This document shows, piece by piece, positions 44,058 to 55,700 of a DNA stretch of 64,000 bases. Source of the DNA: Caenorhabditis remanei (taxonomy: Eukaryota > Nematoda > Chromadorea > Rhabditida > Rhabditidae). The notes beneath the pieces are model-generated. The model worked only from the letters and a program-made list of their open reading frames with translations, was not told the origin of the DNA and searched no databases. The stretch covers positions 2,666,001 to 2,730,000 of the forward strand of contig NC_071332.1 in assembly GCF_010183535.1 (NCBI RefSeq), given 5' to 3'. The translations under genes were made by a program, and so were the position numbers. Positions within the stretch are counted from its first letter, which is position 1. Each line of letters opens with the position of its first letter.

Positions 44058-45790
44058 TTATAAAGGAACCGACAATCTAGCATTAGTAACGGAGACTTTT
44101 TTGCAAATCGAAGTATTACAAGAGTTTGTGGACACCTTTTGATAGTCCCCTTTCGACGAAGATCCCTCTCCTCTCGGAGATTTCCTCTCCGTACTCGCGC
44201 TCGTCCCGATTTCAGATTTCGCACTTCTCGCCGAACTTTTCGATGCTCGAGAGGCCTTCGATCCTTTGGAAGATCGATCCGATCGATTATCGACAGAGAC
44301 ATTGTGTCGACTTCTCATCGACATCCGCTCCTCTTCTATCCAATACATGAAATCAGCTCGTAACTTTTTGGTGTCGGAATGAGCGAGACAAGTGATTATA
44401 GCCCAGAGACCGTAGGCAATAAGGAAGCCAACGCCAACGTACATATTTCGAAGTTGCAGTTTCGTTGTTTCTTTTTCAGTGATGGAACCGAGAGTGTTGA
44501 GACGCCAGTACATGAATAGGGAGAAGAAGACGAAAAGGAGCAGGAAGATCTGGAAAATTGAACCTTATTTAGTTGTAAAGAGCCCATAAAATGGTTAAAT
44601 TTCGTTTTTTTTTGGTAAAAATCCATGCAAAAAACCTCAAAAAATGTTGTCATCAAATTCCAGCGGGCGAACCAATTTTTAAGGTGATATCCTCTAGACA
44701 GAAAGTGGAAGCCGGAATTCCTCTGGTTGGCACTCACTAGAGTCGAAATTTTTTGCGCGAAATTTAGATGACTGGAAAGCTAAAGATGTGAGGATTCTGA
44801 ATCTGTTTTCAAAATTTCGATAGGGGAAGATTCAGCCGAGATATAGCTCGTCAAAGTTTGCGCTTAAAACCTGGATAATTTTTTGAGCCAGGTGGAAGTT
44901 TAGTGACTAAGAATTATGAATCTATTTTCAGATTTTGGCTTTCGTTAAAGAATGAGTAGAGATATAAGGTCTAGGCGGAAGGCGGAAGACGGAATTCCAC
45001 TTGACCCTAATGAATTTTGTGTGCGGTAGGGCGTGATTGCTGAAAACTCACCGAACTCGTTATAATATCCACTATCAGCGGTTTCATGAATTTGGCGCGA
45101 CACGAGTAGATCCCATACAACGATAGGCATGTGAACATGACGTGTAGGAGGGTAATCAGGATGACTGGAAACAATTTTTTGAGGAAAAAGTTTTCGAAAA
45201 ATGTTTTCACACGGCTTAACTCGAGTCTTTGGAGACGCGACTTTCTATAAATTTGGTCATTGGTACTTTCGACTACGGGGAGTTCATTTCTGTCGTCAAA
45301 ACCGGGTAAATGTGTCTGTGAGCCGAGTTATAAGCTCTTAAACTTTTCATATGGTTAAGGATTTCCAAATCGGACGAGCACAGGTGAACCGTTGGGGAAC
45401 ACATATGGAACCATGCGGTGGTGAAAACTTAACCATATGAAAAGTTTGAGAGCTCATAACTCGGCTCGCAGAGAAATTCAGCAGGTTTTGATGGCAAAAA
45501 TGAATTCCCCGTAGTCGAAACTACCTATGACAAAATTTATAGACGGTTTGAGAGCCGTAATGTATCAAAACCACAAAAACCAACTCACCGCATCCATAAA
45601 CGTAAGCTTTTATCCGGTGATCCGTCGATTTGAGATGAGAAACGAGCATGTCGATAGCGAGGAATCGAAGATGGTCTGGCAGTTGAGAATTCATGTGTAG
45701 GAACGCCTCCATTTGCGAGATCACGTTCACTATCATTGTCGGGTTGATGAAGGTGAAGAGCACTGCGAAGAATGCCGACAGAATGCGCAT
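44058..45790 (-). CDS. Four-TM protein of unknown function with Ser/Arg-rich tail
   Basis: Three minus-strand exons: 45790-45589, 45164-45052 and 44549-44058, about 268 aa, junction phases 1 and 0. TM1 ILSAFFAVLFTFINPTMIV, a loop of about 45 residues, TM2 VILITLLHVMFTCLSLYGIY, TM3 IFLLLFVFFSLFMYW, TM4 YVGVGFLIAYGLWAIITCLA. The cytosolic-looking tail (from about residue 190) is rich in Ser, Arg and Lys (SSKGSKASRASKSSARSAKS), a plausible phosphorylation region. I do not recognise the family. It is not one of the seven-TM receptor types around it. Intron 1 is nearly filled by a palindrome and intron 2 by a repeat shared with receptor D. Confidence 0.65.
44590..45040. repeat. Dispersed repeat in four-TM gene intron 2
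   Basis: Partner of 36640-37060: same motif order (GGTTGGCACTCACTAG, GATGTGAGGATTCTGAAT, AGCCGAGATATAGCTCGTCA, GAGCCAGGTGGAAG, GTCTAGGCGGAAGGCGGAAG). Confidence 0.8.
45226..45560. mobile_element. Palindrome filling four-TM gene intron 1
   Basis: Arms TGGTACTTTCGACTACGGGG / CCCCGTAGTCGAAACTACC and AACTTTTCATATGGTTAAG / CTTAACCATATGAAAAGTT. Related to 29085-29400. Confidence 0.8.
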
Positions 45791-46770
45791 CTCACTTCAT
45801 AGCTGAGTAGAATTGAATGGGGGGAAGGAGGGCGGGGCTGGAAATGAGAAAGAGAGTGTGAGAAATTGAGAGACGGAGAGAAGAAAAAATGGAGCGAGGA
45901 GGTGGAAGAGGAAAATCTAGGTCATTAGTGGCCGAAAATTTTTTATCGAGGCCTTTCTTAGGCCACGGCCAACAAATTATCGGTTTCAAAAAAGAACATC
46001 AAAAAAGAATATCAGAAAAGGAGTTTGAAATTTCGAAAAAAAAAACTTTTTAGCACGGCACGCTTCTTACAACCGCGCTCTACTGAAAACGAAGAAAATT
46101 GTGTGCGAAATTGAGAGACTCAGAGAAAAATAGACATTTTTCAAAGGCATTTCGGTGGAGCGCGTTTGTTAGAACTGTGCAGAGCTAATAAGTTTTGAGG
46201 CAATAAATTTTTGGATGTGACCGAGAAATCCTGTGAGGAATTTCTAGGCCACACGGTCACCGATATTCAGAAAACACGAAATATCATTAAAAACAATGTT
46301 TAGACAGTGAGAAAACGGCCACGGTTTTTTGAAATATTTTTGACATTTTTTCAATTTTTCATCGAAAATGTGAATATTTTTGGTGATTTTTCAGAATTTC
46401 TTCCAATTCTGAATCATAGTTGGAAGTTTGACAGTTTTGGGAAAAAAATTCGAAAAAATGTTGAATTTTGAATTTTGGCGCCAATTATCCGTCAGAGAAA
46501 ATTAATTAATTAATTAATTAGTTAAAGAGAAATTGATGAATTCCGGGCAGTGAAAACTATAAAAAAGGAGGAAACTTTCAAAAAAAAAGTTTTTTTGGGT
46601 CAAAAACACAAAATGGCAAAAACAGAATTCGCTGAGTAGCGACTCAAATTTTCGATACTCAGGCTAATAAAGGAACAAAGTCTGAAAACAATACACTACG
46701 TATCTATAACCAAAACGGAATTCGGTGAGTAGCGACTCAAAATCAAAAAGACAATTTTTTCTCTTTTTCC
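45791..46770. other. Spacer upstream of the orphan exon
   Basis: Holds a GCGCTC foldback (46050-46195, ends TTAGCACGGCAC and TGTGCAGAGCTAA, inner GCGCTCTAC/GGTGGAGCGC). It also has a tandem (ATTA)n run at about 46500 and two GAATTCG(C/G)TGAGTAGCGACTCAAA blocks (46625, 46715). Nothing else stands out. Confidence 0.6.
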
Positions 46771-46772
46771 AG

Positions 46773-46954
46773 ATCATTCTTCTCCTCCGGATCCACGCAA
46801 AAGGTTGCCTCCTCCTCCTCGTCAAAAATCTTGGGGGGATACTGGGAGGGGCGGAGCTTCGTGGCGGGGGGAAAACGACGACGACGACGATGAAAGGGGG
46901 GGGACTGGAAGGATTATAATCAAATCTTCGTGTCCACTACGAAGTGCGTCATAA
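46773..46954 (+). CDS. Orphan terminal-exon-like ORF (doubtful)
   Basis: After a good acceptor (CTCTTTTTCCAG, ending 46772) a frame stays open to a stop at 46952-46954. It encodes HSSPPDPRKRLPPPPRQKSW, then a Gly/Trp/Arg stretch, DDDDDE, and IIIKSSCPLRSAS at the end. A 48-nt GTGAGT..TTCCAG intron just upstream (46725-46772) is of typical size. No upstream exon with domain content was found, and the donor region belongs to a repeated TGAGTAGCGACTCA motif, so this may be the tail of a decayed gene or chance. Confidence 0.25.
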
Positions 46955-47279
46955 AGCGGTGAGGAGAGAGAGAGAGAGGCGGACGGCTTATGTCCATATT
47001 AGACACCTTCCCGAAAAGATTGCAGAGCATGTTTTGTTTTGGGGTGTGTGTGACGTGACATTTTTTGGGAGAACATGATTCGGGAGACATGACTTTTGAA
47101 AATTTCCACAAAATATGAGTCAGATAAGCTTTTGAGAGCGAGGGGGATCATTTTCCAAACTTTAAGACTTTTTGATATGAATCGATTCAGGAAGTCAGGG
47201 AAAAGATAAAATCCTCTTGGAGCTGGGTCTGAAAATTCATTTGAAGCGGGTATAAGACCTCAGAGTGTCAAAAATCGCT

Positions 47280-47400
47280 CATTTAGCACGGTACGCTTCT
47301 TACAACCGCGCTCTACCGAAACCGAAGGGAATTGTGAAAGTGAGAGACTCAGAGAAAAATTGAAAGGGGTTTCGGTGGAGAACTGTGTCGAGCTAATAAA
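47280..47400. mobile_element. GCGCTC foldback
   Basis: Ends TTAGCACGGTACGCTTCTTA and GAACTGTGTCGAGCTAA; left arm CCGCGCTCTACCGAAACC. TA lies at both ends, as in other members. Confidence 0.75.
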
Positions 47401-47928
47401 ACAACATTTTTTTAATTTTTGAAGGAAATATTCGAAAAATGAACACAGGAAATTTTCTATGAAAATGAGCAATTTTTGGCACTTTTAGGGTATAACTCGC
47501 TTCAAACGGATTTTCTTTTTCCCTGAATTTCAAAATCGATTCATATCAAAAAATCTCTTATTTAGGAATAGTTGTACCCCCCTTTTATTGGACTAAACTT
47601 AAAAAGAGAACGAGCACAAAATGCTACTTAGACGGACTAGACAAAACCATCAAAGGGATTCTCATAGTGGGTGCAAAATTGGAGAATTCAGAAATGGGAG
47701 ACACCTGCAAGAGTCTTAGTGTTCCCCACGTAAATTTGGTTAGCTTGCACTTGTTAGCGGAATATCAAATTAAAGCAAAAAGTGTGTCGAAAAACTAAAA
47801 TCTGTAGAGAATAGAGCACAACTCTGGCACAATCCGACAGCAAGAGTAAATTTAGAGCTTGAGTCACAGATGATCTCAAACCATCACAGTTTTAAATTTG
47901 TGATTTTTGGGTGGATCAAACTTAGAGC

Positions 47929-48400
47929 TTCGTTTCTATAGTTGACAACTCCCTGATATCATCTCACGCCTTTGAGATACGCGGCTGTAAAGTTAGCTTT
48001 GTCGGAGGTAGGAGATTTAGAGGGCGCAGAGAAGCTAGAGCGTCTGACAGTCTGCGTCTCGATGTCAGAGTTTATCGAAACAATTTGAAATTATAACATT
48101 CAAGTAGATCTCAAATAGTACTTTATTTTTGTAGTTGAAAACTTTTTGATGGCTATTCACGCTTTTGAGATACAACGTTTTAAAGGTTACACAGAGAGAC
48201 GCAGACAGGCAGACGCTCTCGCTTCTCTGCGCCCTCTCTCATCTCTCTATCTTTAAAGGAGCATATCTCAAAAGCGTGAATAGCTATCAAAAAGTTGTCA
48301 ACTACAAAAATGGAGGTCTAGGTTTGATCTACATAATGAGTATAGATTTAATGTTTTGGGACAATATATTGGGTCGTGACGTGATGTCAAAGTTGGGTTT
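47929..48400. mobile_element. GTTGACAAC-family composite with outer end
   Basis: Two units (47929-48060, 48105-48345). On the right is the outer terminal motif, TTGGGTCGTGACGTGATGTC then AAAGTTGGG, seen at the edge of several copies. The following 48400-49340 shows no gene I can support. Confidence 0.7.
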
Positions 48401-49345
48401 TTTATGTCAAAAATCGCATTTTTCGAACATAAGAACTGCTATTCCTGTGTTGGGAACTATGGTGAATAGACATTTTTTAACAAAAAAAAATTTGCACCTG
48501 GTCACTTTGCAACTAAGAGTTGAAATTGGGGTTACAAACAATAGCACAAAATAGTTCTAGTTGCATCAACAATTAATGCGTTGACTGGAAAAAATAGATG
48601 CGGTATTCTGTGAGCCAGGGGATCCAAAATCACAAGTGAATCTTTCCAGACCTGATATGTATGAGAGCCCAAAGACCTCGTTCCCCCTTAAATATGCCAA
48701 TATTTTGAACAACAAATGGATTAGTTCTGAAATGTTGTCTAGTGGGACACCAAGTCAATTCCACCGTCATCCACTACTCCGTGTGACATTCATTGAAACC
48801 TCCTATCTGTGTGAACTTTAATATCCACCACGTGTTTCACAGAGAAAAGAGATCCACCTTCTATCACAATGCCAAACAAACAACAACTAATCCTCGAGAA
48901 TAATTGTTTCGTTCATAGCAGTATGACGAACTTTTAGAAGAGCTTTCGAAAAAAAAAACGGCGTTTGTGACGCGCGCGGAAATCTGAAACTAACAAAAAT
49001 GTTAATGTCATTCTGAAGAAGATTGGTGTGTTGGGGGAGGAGAAGAGGTGTAAACAAAATTGAAAAGAGGAGATGGATGTAGAGTAGACACTGGATATGA
49101 TCGGATGGAGATGATGGAGATTAGTTAAGAGAAGAAGAAGGAGAAGAAGCGAGTACATGGAGAACGGGAGAAGGAGGAGGTGGATATATCATTGAAATCT
49201 TTCATGTGGTTATTCATGACATGTAAAATGTGTCGAGAAATTACTTTTTACAAATCTCAGTTAAGCCTTGGTGTAAAAAAATTTTTACCTGTTTTTTACA
49301 TTTTTCGACATGGTTAGGTATGTATGAGCGCAGCACGGTTTTTAC

Positions 49346-49669
49346 CATACTTGCAAACCGGGCCGAAACGGGCCGACAAAAATATACCGAAGTATAGATC
49401 TCGATGAGCTCTACGTCTTTGATATAATACGGGTCGGATGGCTATTCGTTAATGTGAAGCGGGCCGGGAAAAAGTGCCAAAAAACGCGAAAATGGCCAAA
49501 AAATCTTTCTATCATGGCCCGCGGCACATTAACAAATAGCCATCCGGCCCGTATTATATCAAAGACGTAGAGCTCATCGAGATCTACATTTTGATTTATT
49601 TTTGAGCTGATAATATTGAGTTTGACGCGAGTTACGCGCCGGCCCGTGTTGGCCCGGTTTACAAGTATG
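49346..49669. mobile_element. Intact CATACTTG foldback with 8-bp target duplication
   Basis: Starts CATACTTGCAAACCGGGCC and ends GGCCCGGTTTACAAGTATG. The same 8 bases, GTTTTTAC, flank it at 49338-49345 and 49670-49677. The inner arms carry GTAGATCTCGATGAGCTCTA and complement; the centre is GTGAAGCGGGCC..GGCCCGCGGCAC. No coding capacity. An 8-bp duplication is the signature of hAT (and a few other) transposases. Confidence 0.9.
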
Positions 49670-49674
49670 GTTTT

Positions 49675-49760
49675 TACAACTGCGCTCTAATGAAACTAAG
49701 AGGCGCAGAGACAAATCGACAATGTTTAAGGTGATTTCGGTGGAGCGCAGTTGTCAGAGT
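49675..49760. mobile_element. Small GCGCTC foldback
   Basis: TTTACAACTGCGCTCTAATG with CGGTGGAGCGCAGTTGTCAG, immediately right of the 49346 element, sharing its TTTTTAC flank. Confidence 0.65.
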
Positions 49761-50040
49761 CCGAAATATGTGAAAAATATTTTTTTTAACCGTTGGTCAA
49801 TAAGAAAAAATATGTATAATACCCCATTATAACATTGTTTTTAATGAAATTAGTACAAAATCAATTGGGGTGTCTGAAAATAGCTTCCAGACACTGTCCC
49901 AATGTACAATTTTCATTATAGAGAATTTTTCAAAAAATAATTATGATTTGGACGCTTCCGAATAGGTTCTTGAGAATTTGGAATGGGTAAGTTTGACAAA
50001 ATGTCTTGGCGTAATTAGGAATTACGAATTTTAATAATTT

Positions 50041-50307
50041 ATGTTTATCTTATAAATCAAATCTAGCCTAAGTTTTTGTAGTTGAAAACTTTTTGATAGC
50101 TCTTCACGCTTTCGAGATATGCGGCTTTGAAGATAAGCAGTGAGAGAGCGAGAGAAGGAGACGCAGACTGTCAGACACTCTAGCTTCTCTGCGTCTCTCC
50201 CTCTCTCTGCTACTCAATCTTTAAAGCCATGTATCTTTAAGGGTTAAATAGCTGTCAAAAAGTTGTCAACTGAAAAAATGAAGCACTATTTTTGATCTAC
50301 ACAAAAA
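50041..50307. mobile_element. GTTGACAAC-family foldback
   Basis: Full palindrome with a GAGACGCAGACTGTCAGACA..TCTCTGCGTCTC centre and ends AAATCAAATCTAG / TTTGATCTACAC. Confidence 0.8.
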
Positions 50308-50953
50308 TCATAAATTTGACTTGCCGGGCGCCCTAAAAATTGGCTTCATGACAAGTTATCGAAACTAGAAAATAATTAAAAACTCCATTTTTAAAGGAAT
50401 TTAAGTGGAAAAGTTGAAATAAAAAAGTAAAATGTTTTCCCCAGTAATCTGACCGCAGAAAAATGACGTCTCCCTCTCATCTCATTTTCAAACGAAAAAA
50501 AAAGAATTGACGTGGTGAATCTGACACTTTCCGTCTCTAATGTGCACTATTTCTGAAAAAGATATATATGAAAAATAGAAAAAAAGGGGGGAAATGCAAA
50601 GGAAATTGGAAGGGATGCACTTGAAGAAGATTCCGTCCGAATTTACATTTTTTGTGAGCTTTTACCTTTCAATAATATATTGAGTGGAGACGAAGAGGAA
50701 AAGAATTGATATTGATGAAGAAGTGAAGGGGGGATTATGCAAAATCTGAAAATCTAAGCTTTGAGAGGGGAAGAGAGGAGCGAAAAGCCTCCCATCGCGA
50801 TTATTTTTAGTAGATTGGTGGGGAGAGGATAATCTAGTTGGCTTCTCCTCCCATGTACACATATTTTGGAACACTTTTTGGATTAGAAGGTTCTGGATAA
50901 CGTAAAAAAGACAATACTCGGTATTCAACAAAAAAAGATCATCGAGACCATGT

Positions 50954-51764
50954 ATTGTCCAACTTTGACATCGCGTCAAGACCCAATATGTTGTTCGAGA
51001 ACATTAAAATTAGGGCTTGAAATGGGACGCGGTGGGACGTCCCGCGTCCCCGTCCCGCGCGTCCCGAATCGTCATAAAACGGTTAAAAATGAACCTATAT
51101 TCTTGAAACTTTGGAAATCGCATCCTCAACTATGTCTTCAGGCTCTGTGAAAGTTTGACTACTCCCCGACAAAAATTGACTGTTTTCCAAAATGACCTGA
51201 AAAAATCTGGGACGCCCCGTTTCGAGCGCTAATTAAAATTTATGTTTGTTGTGTAGATCAAATCCAGGGCTACATTTTTGTAGTTGACAACTTTTTGATA
51301 GCTATTCACGCTTTTGAGATACACACCTTTAAAGATCAGAAGCGAGAGTGTCTGCATGTCTGCGTCTCTCTTCGACCGGTGTAACTTTCAAAGCAGCGTA
51401 TCTCAAACGGATGACTAGCTATCAAAAAGTTGTCAACTACAAAAATGTGTAGAATTTTGTGAAGATTGATTTTGTAGTTGATAACTTTTTGATATCTATT
51501 CACGCTTTTGAGATATGAAGGTTCAAAGCTGGAGGCTGAGAGAGCGCGCGCAGACAGACAGACACTCTCGCTTCTCTGCGTCTATCATTTCCCTTCTCTG
51601 CTACTCTATCTTTAAAGGCGCATATCTCAAAAATGTGGATAGCTATCAAAAAGTTTTCAACTACAAAAATGGAGGTCTAGGTTTGATCTACACAACGAAT
51701 ATAAATTTAATGTTTATGGACAACACAGTGGGTCGTGACGGGATGCCAAAGTTGGACAATTTTT
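50954..51764. mobile_element. GTTGACAAC-family composite interrupted by a nested insertion
   Basis: Outer left end TGTCCAACTTTGACATCGCG at 50957, interrupted at 51011-51231, resumes TTTATGTTTGTTGTGTAGAT at 51239, then two units and the outer right end GGGTCGTGACGGGATGCC at 51730. Confidence 0.8.
51011..51231. mobile_element. Nested hAT-like MITE, 221 bp
   Basis: Starts TAGGGCTTGAAATGGGACG and ends CGTTTCGAGCGCTA; the ends are imperfect inverted repeats. ATTAAAAT flanks it on both sides (51003-51010 and 51232-51239), an 8-bp target duplication. TAGGG-type ends with 8-bp duplications are typical of hAT elements. No transposase. Confidence 0.85.
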
Positions 51765-51829
51765 TTTTGACAAAAATCACATTTTTTGAGACGTTTTGTA
51801 GCAGTTTCTTATAGATTTCAAATTGATGG

Positions 51830-52310
51830 AAATTTTTTTCCATTTTCAAAAAGTTATAATCGCTCAAACATCACAGATCACACAGTACGATTGCCAAACG
51901 TCCCAGTTTCATAACGTCCCTTGTTCACTCATTGGAAAATTGACTGTCCTAGAGATTAAGGGGGAAGTCAGCGTCTTACCTACATGCCTAGAGTTGCAGA
52001 ACGTCCTGGTAACAAAACATCCATATCAGTTGCAAAATGTCCCAAGTTCACATATTCCCATGCTTCAAACCACCCAAATTATCCGTAGATTTTCCGGTAT
52101 TTTCCCCTTTAGGCTATCTAGAGTTGCAGAATGTCCTGGAAAGAAAATGTTTGGCTACAAAACGTCCCAGTTTCAAAACATCTATATCAGTTGCGAAACG
52201 TCCCCCCAGGAAATTCAGGTGAGCTTCTTCAAGCTATCTGTAGTTGCAAGACGTCCCAGTAGTCTAACAAGGGAACTACTTTTTAAAAAAGTTTGAGAAT
52301 TTGGAGTAAA
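51830..52310. repeat. Degenerate ACGTCCCAGTTTC/TTGCAGAACGTCC repeats
   Basis: Multiple irregular copies of AACGTCCCAGTTTCAAAAC and GAGTTGCAGAATGTCCTGG motifs over about 450 bp. A 157-codon frame spans it, but the codons follow the repeat, not a protein pattern. A related AACTGGGACGTTTCGAAACC lies at 41622. Confidence 0.6.
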
Positions 52311-52779
52311 TTGGTTCATAGGTAATTTGGACCATCCTGAATACGTTGTTCACAAAAATCTTGTGCTCATTCCTTCTCCGGAGCTCAAAAAATGAGCTCA
52401 AAACTTTCTCCTGGCAGTATTTTTCGTAGCATCAACGGCCATTTCGGTCTATTTTAACCAATTTTCAGCAAATTCTAGTAGTTCCCTTGTAAAATTTTGG
52501 TTTTATAACAAAAACTGTTCCATCTCAAACATCTCCCGAACACCTTCTCCCCACACAAACCACATGTTTTTGACTCACAAATTATGTCCCCCCAAATCAA
52601 ATTGTCTCAAATACATAACATACCTAGTGGTCACCTTGTTTATTGGTGTCCTGCGCTGGTAACCCAAAGCCATAAATCACTCGCTTTGCTACTAAATCAG
52701 GTTATTCATATATGAATAGCCTGGAAATTGGTGGCCACTATATACATATATTTCTGCTAGTCGCTCACTATACTCAAGT

Positions 52780-55700
52780 ATGTCAGTATATGGATTTCGC
52801 CCTATTGATAATCTTCCAGAGTACTATAACTTCGAATACACTTTCAATGTCCTGTCGGTTTTTACTATTGTCACGGCGACATATAGTTCATTTTGTTTTG
52901 CCATCACTATCAAAATGTGCATTTTTTATTTGAAAAATCGAAATTCCGATGCGATGAAAAACGGGCTGCGTGCAGATGTGTTCCGACTATTCCTCCTTAT
53001 GCAACTATGGAATGATTTTCATGTTCTTTTGGATTTCTTGGTTGTTCGTATCCCCCTGACATCAATCTTCACCGCGTACTGCTCCCTGTCAAAACCGGAA
53101 CTCTCTCTGAAAATCCTGTCGTTGGTGTTCACGGGATGCGTTTACACGTCTCATTTGTTGACTTTGGCGTTTTGTGTCCAACGAGTTTTGCTGTTGTATT
53201 CTATTGAATATCAGAAAGATGTGAGTTCAATAGAATCTAGTTGGTTTTTAGTAAATTTTGAATCATTGTAAAACGTTTTTATTAAAAACTGATCAAACAA
53301 ATCAGAATGTGAGTTTTGAAACAAGTACTGATTTTCAAAATATTCGATTTTTGAGAAAAAATATTATTGTCCAACTTTGACATCATGTCACGACCCAATA
53401 TGTGGTCTCAGTAGGTTAAAGTTTATATTTATTGTGTAGATCAAAACGAGATCTTTATTTTTGTAGTTAACTGTTTTTTGATAACTATTCGCGTTCTTGA
53501 GATATACGCCTTCAAAGCTGGAGGCTGAGAAAGCGCGCGCAGACAGACAGACACTCTCGCTTCTTTGCGTCTCCCATTACCCCCTCTCTGCTACTCTATC
53601 TTTAAAGGCGCATATCTCAAAGGCGTGAATAGCTATCAAAAAGTTGTCAACTACAAAAATGGAGAGCTAGAGTTGATCTACACAATGAATATAAATTTGT
53701 TGTTAGGGAATAACAGATTGGGTCGTGACGGAATGTCAAAGCTACTGGTTTTCAAAATACTCGATTTTTGAGAAAAAAAATTGTCCAACTTTGACATCAT
53801 GTCACGATCCTATATGTGGTCTCAGAACATCAAATTTATATTCATTGCGTAGATCAATTCAAGCTCTCCATTTTTGGTGTTGACAACTTTTTGATAGCTA
53901 TTCACGCTTTTGAGATATGCGCCTTTGAAGATTGGCAGTGAAAGAGCGAGAGAGAAGAAGACGCAGAGAAGCTAGAGTGTCTGTCTCTCTGCGTCTCTCT
54001 CCGACGTGTAATTTTCAAAGCGGTGTATCTCGAAATTGTGAGTAGCTATCAAAAAGTGGTCAACTAACAAAATGTGTAGAATTTTGTGAAGATTGATTTT
54101 GCAGTTGACAACTTTTTGATAGCTACTCATGCTTTTGAGATATGCGCTTTAAAGATAGAGTAGCAGCGAGAAGGAATGAAGAGTGAGACGCAGAGAAGCT
54201 AGAGTGTCTGTCTCTCTGCGTCTCTATGCGAACAAGCGGTCTATTTTGCAAGCGTGAATATCAGAAAGATGTGTGTTCAATAGAATAAAAGATCAAGAAG
54301 ATTATTTTTGTTTTATGATGAATCAAGTTGGTCTTTAGTGAAATTAGACTTAGAGTCCATTATGAGACGTTTTTTATTATTATTAAAAACTGATCTAACG
54401 TTATGAAACAAAAATGGGAGGTTTTGATGTGTCTGGTGGTGGTTTTGTTGATTTTTTTCATGCAGGTCAAAAAATTGGAAAAAAATTGTCCTTAGAGGGG
54501 GGATTTAGGGATAGATGTCTAAATGTCTAGAAAAAAATATAGACATTTCTATAATAGTACTTAAAAACCCGCAACTTCTTCTCATTTATTTCGCTATTAC
54601 AAAAATCAGGAAAAAAGTTAAGAATAATATCTCGAGGACTAGAAACTCAAAAACAAAAAAAATCGGCCAGCACTTCGGCATTTCAAGCATAACGGTATCC
54701 TCAACCTTCCACTCGTATCGTTTTTTTCAGATCATCTCCAAAATCTTCGACATCATCTGCCCACTTCTCATAATCATCGGCCATTCACTCGGAATCCCCC
54801 ACTTCCTTGCAACAAGTTCGTGTTTTCAAATGGGGGAACCATTTCCATTTGGTAGTATTGTGATTACTGCGAGCAGGAGGGATATGGTAAGTGTTTTTTA
54901 AACAAAATGGCTGTATAGATCAAAACTAGGGCTACGTTTTTGTAGTTGACAGTTTTTTAATAGCTCCGCCCACTTTTGAGATACAACGCTTTGAAAGTTA
55001 CACTGGTCGGAGAGAGACGCAGACAGGCAGACCCTCTCGTTTCTCTGCGTCTCCCCTGTCTCGTTCTTTCACTGTCGTTCTTCAAAGGTGCGTATCTCAA
55101 AAGCGTGAAGTGCTATCAAAAAGTTGTCAATTACAAAAATAAAGATTAAAACTAGAGCTATATTTTTATAGTTGACAATTATTTGATAACTCCGCCCACT
55201 TTTGAGATATGCGCCTTTAAACGTGGGTAGTGAGAAGGCAAGAAAGGAGACGCAGAGAAGCTAGAGTGTCTGCCTTTCTGCTTCTTTCTCATGTTACTTT
55301 CAAAGTGTTGTATCTCGCAAGCGTGAGTAGCTATCAAAAAATTTCCAACTACAAAAATGAAGAACTCGTTGTGATCTACATAGTCCAATAATTCAATTTT
55401 CAATTTTCCAGCCAACCTACGCAATAATCTATGTGGTATGCACCAATGCTATGATCATCCTCATCCTAATCACCACAATTCTGATGTTTGCAAAATTACA
55501 GCAAAAACGGAAAATGTATGTGGTTTTCTCATAAAAATATACTTAAAAATATATAATTTTTAATGTTTTGTTTCAGGAGCTCGGATCTCCACCAAAAGTA
55601 CAATTCGAAAGCTGAAAAAACGTTGACAGCCACCATGATTCTGATTCTTCTTCCAGTCGTCATGCCAGCTGTTTTATCGATTGTCGATATATTTTCATAT

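Noticed and set aside
48636..48821. 61-codon frame starting MNLSRPDMYESP
   Set aside because: No splice context, domain or TM; isolated in a spacer without supporting exons.
51823..52296. 157-codon plus-strand frame
   Set aside because: It spans degenerate ACGTCCCAG repeats; no TM, signal or domain pattern, and the repeated peptide pieces follow the DNA repeat.
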